Shown one piece after another: positions 57,851-64,000 of a stretch of DNA of 64,000 bases. Source of the stretch: Limonium bicolor (taxonomy: Eukaryota > Streptophyta > Magnoliopsida > Caryophyllales > Plumbaginaceae); the NCBI GenBank assembly GCA_023374045.1, contig CM041776.1, forward strand, positions 47,746,171-47,810,170, written 5' to 3'. The notes beneath the pieces are model-generated. The model was not told the origin of the DNA. It saw only the letters and a list, made by a program, of their open reading frames with translations, and made no database searches. The stretch's first letter is position 1. Each line of letters opens with the position of its first letter. The translations under genes were made by a program, and so were the position numbers.

Positions 57851-59867
57851 TGGTAACCATTCATATCTATGAATTGTAGTTCCTTCTTGGCTTAAATAAG
57901 CTCTCTTACAACTTACTGCGCCTCGGGCTCTGATGTGGTTAACATCCTTGGCTCATAGGCTTTTAGTGCTTAATGTCATTGGGTGAGAGCCGGTGCTCGG
58001 TTCACTCCTTGTACCCTTACTCATCTGTAGGTTATCGTCATAAGATTCTAGCTCTTTGAATTCTCTCAACCGTTAGGTTACATATTAAATGTAGTACTGG
58101 GTCTCATGGTAAGTTACTGCATCCTGCTTCCAACTATGGAAGTTCTTTCAGGTTATCTGGCTATAACCAATGTCTGTGACAATTCTGTTGTTCTAATAGA
58201 CTTATGTCTTTTAGCAATCAAGGTTAGGCTCGTATTAGGCGTCTGCCTTACGGTGTCTAAGTTGGATATTTATCTAGGCTATCATGTAATTCCATCTCAA
58301 CGCTTTGTTCAACTCTTGTTGACTACGCCACCCGTTGATGATTAATCATGCTTGGGTGTTAATAAATTAGGCAAACAATACTAAGTGTCGTTAATCAGTT
58401 TGTTCGGCTCGACTATGCCCGCTCTGTGGGGCTAGTCCTCTGAGCTTTCCTCTTGCGGGGTTGTATGTCTTTGATCCTTGGTAGGTTATAGCTTAAGTTC
58501 GTTCCCTCTGTCCCTGTTTCCGGGGTTTACTAACATATTCAACGAAGATTGTTGTTATTGGTATTCTTAATGGTCATCTCGGGAGTTCTATCCCGTTCCT
58601 GCTGGAAGTCGTTCTATCGACTGCCACCATTGTATCTTATAATACATTCCTTGTATGTTGTTGTTATTGTAGTAGGTTGTACCGTTGTGAGACTTTATAT
58701 TGTTTAGTATTACGTCTAAGTTTAGCTCCCTGCTGATTGGTGTGTTAACTCATTTCGTCATAGTCAGGCCGTCAGGCCTTTCCAAGGTCTTGTTCTCTCG
58801 TTCTTATGGATTTACAATCCGGTATTAATATGTTTTACGACTGTAGCATTCTACTATCTCACCATGATGGCTTTCCGTGTAGCTTAACCGTGGTAGCACT
58901 TGCTATGGCAAGTGCGCCATGCAAGATGGGATGTTGGTACTGTGTACATTGGTAGTGATACTTCCTCCTAATTTTATACCATTGGTAGTCCTCGGGACTC
59001 CTTAGATGTTCTCTTGTTTTGGATAACTAGTCATCCGGTAGTTTCTTGGTTGTTTTGACAGTACTGTCATTTGTCAAGGTGTTCCTCTTTCTGAGGGAAC
59101 CCCTCGTTACTTACTTATGTCTTAATCCTCACTCCCGTTTCTACACATTTTGCCGTGGTTACTAAGTAATGGTTCTCCTTTAGGCACTATATCGTAGTCC
59201 TATTCCGGTATACAGTTGTATGCGTCTTTATTGTCGCCTGCGCTAGGTCGGCCAGGTTTTGTAACCTTTCTCCTTGTATGGGGTTTGGAGTTCCCATTTC
59301 TAACTGGACTTCCCAGTAGTCTTAACTCTCATGCTTGTATTATCCCACTGTTATGCTCATTCAGACCACTGTCCGGTACTCATGTCGCTTATTTTTTTCC
59401 TATCTATTGCACTCGTAGTGCTTTTCTTATCATTGGTATTGCGGGTTATTTCGACTGCGTAGCATGTCGACCCATGTTTCTGGTAATTTCCGTTTTCTTA
59501 CTGGTGGAATTCCATTGGTAGCGCCTATTTCCACGTTGCGCTCCAATTAAAACCTCCAAGTTCTCGTAAACTGTTGTACGACAAAATATTTCTCGTATTG
59601 CTTACTGTTAACTAACTGCCAGATTGGGTTTTTCCCGAGTAAGAGAAGGCTTTCTTCTCTCTGGCGTTTGTTCCACGTATTCAAGCAAGGGATGTGGAGG
59701 GCGGGTTTAGGTACTATGGATATCCGGTAAACACCGGGAAGTCCTAATTAACGCACCTCTCGCTCTATCACTCAACCCTTAACCCATAACTCAAACTCAA
59801 CCTCAGTATTCTCCTAAGTTCGGTAATTCCTGTCATCAGAGCGTAACTACGCTCTGATACCACTTTT
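57851..59867 (-). mobile_element. Element F: 5' internal region (related to J), non-coding
   Basis: About 58690-59867 is collinear with 390-1572 of element J at nearly equal length (shared CAGGCCGTCAGGCCTTT and CCGTGGTAGCACTTGCTATG), yet no frame is open in either. The remnant of the gag start is near 59600-59670 (minus), with an extra A that breaks the SGKP frame. The left edge is uncertain. The frame 59216-59521 and its counterpart 953-1228 are antisense to the element. Confidence 0.75.
59851..59862 (-). other. Primer binding site of element F (tRNA-Met type)
   Basis: Minus strand TGGTATCAGAGC, five bases from the LTR end at 59868. As in J and H, flanking bases (CAGAGCGTA and TACGCTCTG) form an inverted repeat around it. 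Confidence 0.92.
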
Positions 59868-62812
59868 TGTAACACCCCAACTCATAAAGCCATACTTATC
59901 TCATAAACCTCCATTCACTTATATTAACTTGCAGCGGATTTCTTACAATATTTGGTGTTACCGCCGTTGGTCACCCACGTGACCAACTAGGCATACTAAA
60001 ATCTCCAAGATCTAGCTACGGTCTGATGGATCCGAATATACCGAAAATTAGTATTTACAAGACTTAACCAATTACATAACAATCTTACAATCTCCTTATC
60101 CTATACAACTTACTAACATCTCAAACCATTCACTAAACGAGTGTACAGGCACATCTCGTACAACTAAAAGAAGACAACCCGAAGTAAATTCTACCCAATC
60201 CTACTCTCAGGACCGTCGTCTTCTGTCATTCACCTGCAAAATAAAAACAGCCCCCAAAGGGGGTCAGCAAAATTGCTGGTACGATCCTCCCATGGCCCCC
60301 AAGCTAACGTGGCTATGACGACTAATTGTCGATAGCATGGAGGTTGATTAGATGCACAACATAATAGAAAGTGCAATAAACATCAAGCCACATATGAACA
60401 ATCAAAGTTCAAACTCAATGAACGACTTAAAAGCGTTCCCTTAATTAGTGAGTTAATCATTTAACTCCTTAAGTTATGTTTCCTCTTAATCTCAGTCCAA
60501 CCTTACCTTACCTCAATCTTAATCCTTATCTCAGTCTTAGAGTACAAACCATTCTTTAAATAGAAATGGTTGTATCTTATCTCAAACCTTATCTCAATCT
60601 TATCTCAGTTCTTATCTCAATTAAGTCAACCGTTCTTTAATTAGAATGGTAGTTCCTTAATTCATTGTTTATCTTGTCGGGTCGAGTAACCCTAACCAAT
60701 GAGTTATCAGCTCCATTGGTTTACATAAACAATATTTGTTAGAATTAGTTGGGATTTAGGTAGATCCCACCACACCATCTCAGTATGCCTCCCTCCTAAA
60801 ACAAGAAGTCCGAGGGGGTCGAGTCTATATGTCGACTCTAGGCGATGAGTCCGAGGACAAGTCATATTTGGAAGTCGGGATCTGATAAGAATACCGACCT
60901 CCCCTAATACACATGTGCCGGAACGATTCTGGATTCCTCACTCCCCCAAGTTCCAATTAGCGGAAGCCTTAAAGTCAATGTTTGTTAGTTAGCCTCTTTC
61001 GGTTACTAATAAAACAATGTCAGGGTATGTTCCTTAATCTCACACCATTATTTACTAAACATTAGTTAGTAAGTTCTCACAGTAAGTTGTGTTAGTGCGT
61101 CACAATCACACAACAAACATAATATTCCGGTTGCATGCTTTATCTTGTTTAGTCGACACACATAAACAAATAGCACACAAGCTGCGAGACACCTCGTTAG
61201 CAAGCAGGTCACAAGAAAACCATACCGTTCACCGTTGGTCGTTCGGTTGCTTACTCTCCTCCGGAGTCCAAATTCTCAAACCCTAAAACATTCATCGAAT
61301 TGGGTAGTTAATTACTTTTAATTAACCTAACTCATAACATCACTAATGATCTCCAACTAAATACCACTAAACCATTGTAGTTCAAGCTTAACCACTTATG
61401 TTTTTTACTTCCCATTTCACCTCACACTTGTTCACACCTCCAATGGCCATAAAATTCCACCAAACAACTCTTAACAACCTTATAATAGCATTACCCAACT
61501 AGCCCCCTTCATTTACCATCTAAAAAGCACACTTCCTTTGTAAAAATGGATGGTCCGGGACATAATCCTGGACTGTAGTCCCGGACCAATTACTGGCCTC
61601 ACTCTCGGCACTTATTTATGGGTGGTCCGGGACTTATTACTTAACCTAGGTCCCGGACCACTTTTGGAAGGTACTCTCGGTAGTTTTTTTGTGCTGGTCC
61701 GGGACTTATTACAAGACCTAGGTCCCAGACCAATCTAAACTTGGATTTTTGGCATGTTTTTAGTGCTGGTCCGGGACTTTATCCAAGGACTAAGTCCCGG
61801 ACCACACTTTAAACTATTAAATTTTACAGTTTTGAACATCATTCCACACTTGTTCTTTTGTCCAATCTTCTTCTAATCTTTCCCCATGTATTCACACATG
61901 TTCTAACACCATTTTAGCACTAAAAATCCTCCTAACTCATGGATCAACTCACCTCAAAATTCCTTGATCATCACTCAAGTTCTTACTAAATTCTTAACAC
62001 TTATAACTTAATTCCTTACACTTCCAACATGTAAATTTTGTCTAAAACTTCAACTAACCAAAGTGTTTCCTTTCCACCAATATAACTACTCCTCAAACAT
62101 CATTATTCATCCATCTTTGCTTTGCTAAACCTTCCAAGGTTATCTTGCATCTCCATTCACCAATTTCTCCCCTTTCCATTTGTTACTCATCACTCCTAAA
62201 CTCTTGAACTTACCTATACATTTCTTTCCATCCTCCTAGCACCTTAACATTGCTCTTCATTTACCTTGACCATCCAACACCCTCCTTAGACATCTTCATC
62301 TCTTTTTCTCAATTTACTCACCATTCTCATGGTTAAAAACTCTTATACATTCCTAGTCATTCCCCTTGACAATTTCCAACATTCTCCTACAATTTTCTCT
62401 TCCATCACCCAAGTCCACTCATTACCATCAAAACTAGAACCTTATTAATCCACCATTCGCATCTTCACCACTTACACAAGCTACCCAAAATTCTCAATGC
62501 TATATTCTCTAGTTCATACAAACCATCTCAAAGTACTATACATCATTTCCTACAGATTTTTGCATAAGTTTCAACATTCCTCATACCATGACTTTGGTGT
62601 GTTTAATACACCCACCTAACCTCTAATTCCTCCTAGACAACTCTAGGCCATTCTAAACCTCAAGAACTCCTTAGTTAACTCATTTCCACTCAAATTCCTT
62701 TTAATGATTCCTAGTAAATCCTAGGTCATTTTAATTCACAACAACCACTTAGACACTTTGTTTTCTACTCAAATTTCGCCATAGCTCCTCTAGTATATTA
62801 TCATGCCCATAT
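59868..62812 (-). repeat. 5' LTR of element F (interrupted by LTR G)
   Basis: Plus strand starts TGTAACACCCC. In sense the shared elements are TTCCGCTG-like ATCCGCTG, GGTAACACC, CAGACCGTAGC, acceptor-like TTATTTTGCAG (60234-60236), hairpins CCCCCTTTGGGGG and CGACAATTAGTCG (60237-60350), and donor-like AACGGTATGG (edge 61225), giving a possible 992-bp intron. The GGTCCGGGAC array is at 61548-61805. At 62812 the sequence CGCCATAGC..TATCATGCCCATA, which matches 4300-4330 of LTR1, breaks off into LTR G. Confidence 0.88.
61548..61805. repeat. Inverted-repeat array in LTR F (GGTCCGGGAC type)
   Basis: Four units of 60-70 bp, GGTCCGGGACTTATTAC .. GGTCCCGGACCA, with mostly perfect 10-bp arms and TCTCGG-containing spacers. 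The 62-residue plus frame 61550-61738 only translates it. Confidence 0.9.
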
Positions 62813-64000
62813 TGTAACACCCCCGTCTATTAATCCTAACTCTCACCGTAATCACTTCGTAACAGTAATTAGAAAGAATACATTAATCGTAACATTCACA
62901 GTGGAACACTTTCACTAACTAGGCGGGTGTCACAACCATCCATCCATCTGCTTAACCATCCTGCAGTGATGACGAGGTTAATACAACTCATAATAAAACC
63001 ACATAACTCCAAGAACTAGTGAGCAGCTATCTAGATTCAACTCTATACCGGACATCACTTGACATATCTATCACAATGACATAATCCATGATCCCTCCTA
63101 CACATATTGTCTAGTCAAATTTAAAGCCTTACCCAATCCCGCACTCCGGCGTCAAACATAGTGTACCTACAAAAATGTGGTTGCCAAAAGGCTCAGCACG
63201 AGGCTGAGTATGTTGAACTATATGATCCTAATTGCCTTTAGGCCACATGAGTTAATTAACCGTCTTGATTAGCATGTTATTCAATTTTCATGCTGTTCCA
63301 GTTTACAAGTATATATAAAAGACTGTAAAAGCGGAATGTAAACACGCAACAGTTCACCAAGTAATCACCACAAACAACATATTAATAACCATGCACAATA
63401 ATCGCCAAATCGAAATCTTAATCGCAAGTTCGTTATTCAATCATCTGGAGCCCCGCTCCCACCAACTCTCTCATCATCCTTTGGGTGTCACGTTAGATGG
63501 ACAATTCCCACCTCACCAAGTTTTTAGTTATTATTGGACAGAAGTCCCATTGCCAATGATTCGAGATCATTTGACTTCCCCGACGTCTCGTGAGAAACGT
63601 CCGCTGGCCCGAAGCCGTGTACCTTCGTTAGTACCCAATGTCAACGATCTAAGACGATCATCGGATTCCTCAACGAGGGGCTCCATGCCTGGACTCCCCT
63701 CTGGTGATCACACTACGCAACCTGCTGGAACGAATGCAGACCAGGATTTCTCCGTACATATATCACGCCACCTCATCATCCACCATTTCTCCATAGTTTG
63801 TGTTTTAACCGGCTCATCATTGTTAGTTGTGAGTTCCTTGGAGAATACATTTTTATTTATTCGATGCCCCGTAGGGTCTTACACATACCTAGGAGAGATC
63901 TAGGTTATATTCATGTTCTGTGCCAAAGCTCTATGGTTGGTAATACCGAACCTTTCTTCCTAAGTTTTAAGTCTTAGATAATCTGAGTATTTTTGACAGT
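62813..64000 (-). mobile_element. LTR G inserted in LTR F (runs off the right edge)
   Basis: Starts TGTAACACCCCCGTC on the plus strand directly inside LTR F, without a primer site, so it is the sense 3' end of a solo LTR or of a 3' LTR. It has TTCCACTG, GTGACACCCGCC, acceptor-like TTTTTGTAG (63167-63169), and hairpins CTCAGC-CTCGT-GCTGAG and GCC-TTTT-GGC. The 170-codon frame 63391-63903 lies inside it but has no domain, no counterpart in related LTRs and no coding signature I can see. Confidence 0.8.

Noticed and set aside
63391..63903. 170-codon plus-strand frame, the longest in the window
   Set aside because: It lies antisense within LTR G, has no recognisable domain and no counterpart in related LTRs. 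Its length is not remarkable for this base composition.

Overview
This window looks like repeat-packed plant nuclear DNA, most likely from an angiosperm heterochromatic or intergenic block. It is AT-rich, and I found no open reading frame that I can support as a cellular gene. Almost all of it can be read as nested LTR retrotransposons. Several insertions are proved by target-site duplications (TSDs) that I could read directly. The lineage signals are LTRs that start TGAAATACCCC and end GGGGTGTTACA next to an initiator-tRNA-Met-type primer site (TGGTATCAGAGC), a Ty3/gypsy-style polypurine tract before the 3' LTR, a second retrotransposon lineage with TGTTATACCC ends and the primer site TGGCGACTCTGCTGGGGA (Tat/Ogre-like), and a hAT-type MITE. 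I do not name a species.

Layout, left to right. 1-6073: the 5' half of a minus-strand element J (internal part, primer site, 4.5-kb LTR). 6074-15360: a plus-strand LTR 'A', split by solo LTR2 (9299-13931, TSD TAGGT). 15431-20948: plus-strand solo LTR 'B' (TSD ACTTA), holding a 485-bp hAT MITE (19278-19762, TSD ATTGGTTC). 21542-22154 plus 42044-~43795: minus-strand LTR 'C', split by element H. 22155-42038: element H, complete with TSD TTGTT. It has two 5.7-kb LTRs around a 2.6-kb internal region with no gag-pol. Its 5' LTR also holds solo LTR 'I' (23858-29549), which is flanked by a 160-bp duplication. ~43795-~57230: two minus-strand Tat/Ogre-like elements, with E2 (48662-56964, TSD AGACC) inserted into truncated E1. 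~57230-57850: unassigned, with CCGG-type inverted repeats. ~57850-62812: the 5' part of minus-strand element F, related to J. 62813-64000: the 3' end of LTR 'G', inserted in F.

All the elements appear to be non-autonomous (LARD-like). The only coding trace I can support is a gag-start-like peptide after the primer site of H, with degraded counterparts in J and F. Insertion order can be read from the nesting: A before J and LTR2; C before H before I; E1 before E2; F before G; B before the MITE.

The most interesting signal is inside the giant LTRs. All nine of them keep a 3'-splice-acceptor-like site preceded by hairpins whose stems change in a compensatory way. Seven also keep a GGTATG/GGTACA donor-like site about 0.9-1.4 kb upstream, so the long R/U5 leader may contain an intron. 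Most of these LTRs also carry their own tandem array of short inverted repeats, and the unrelated Tat/Ogre-like LTRs have a comparable array. No protein-based defence, metabolic or gene-cluster system is present.
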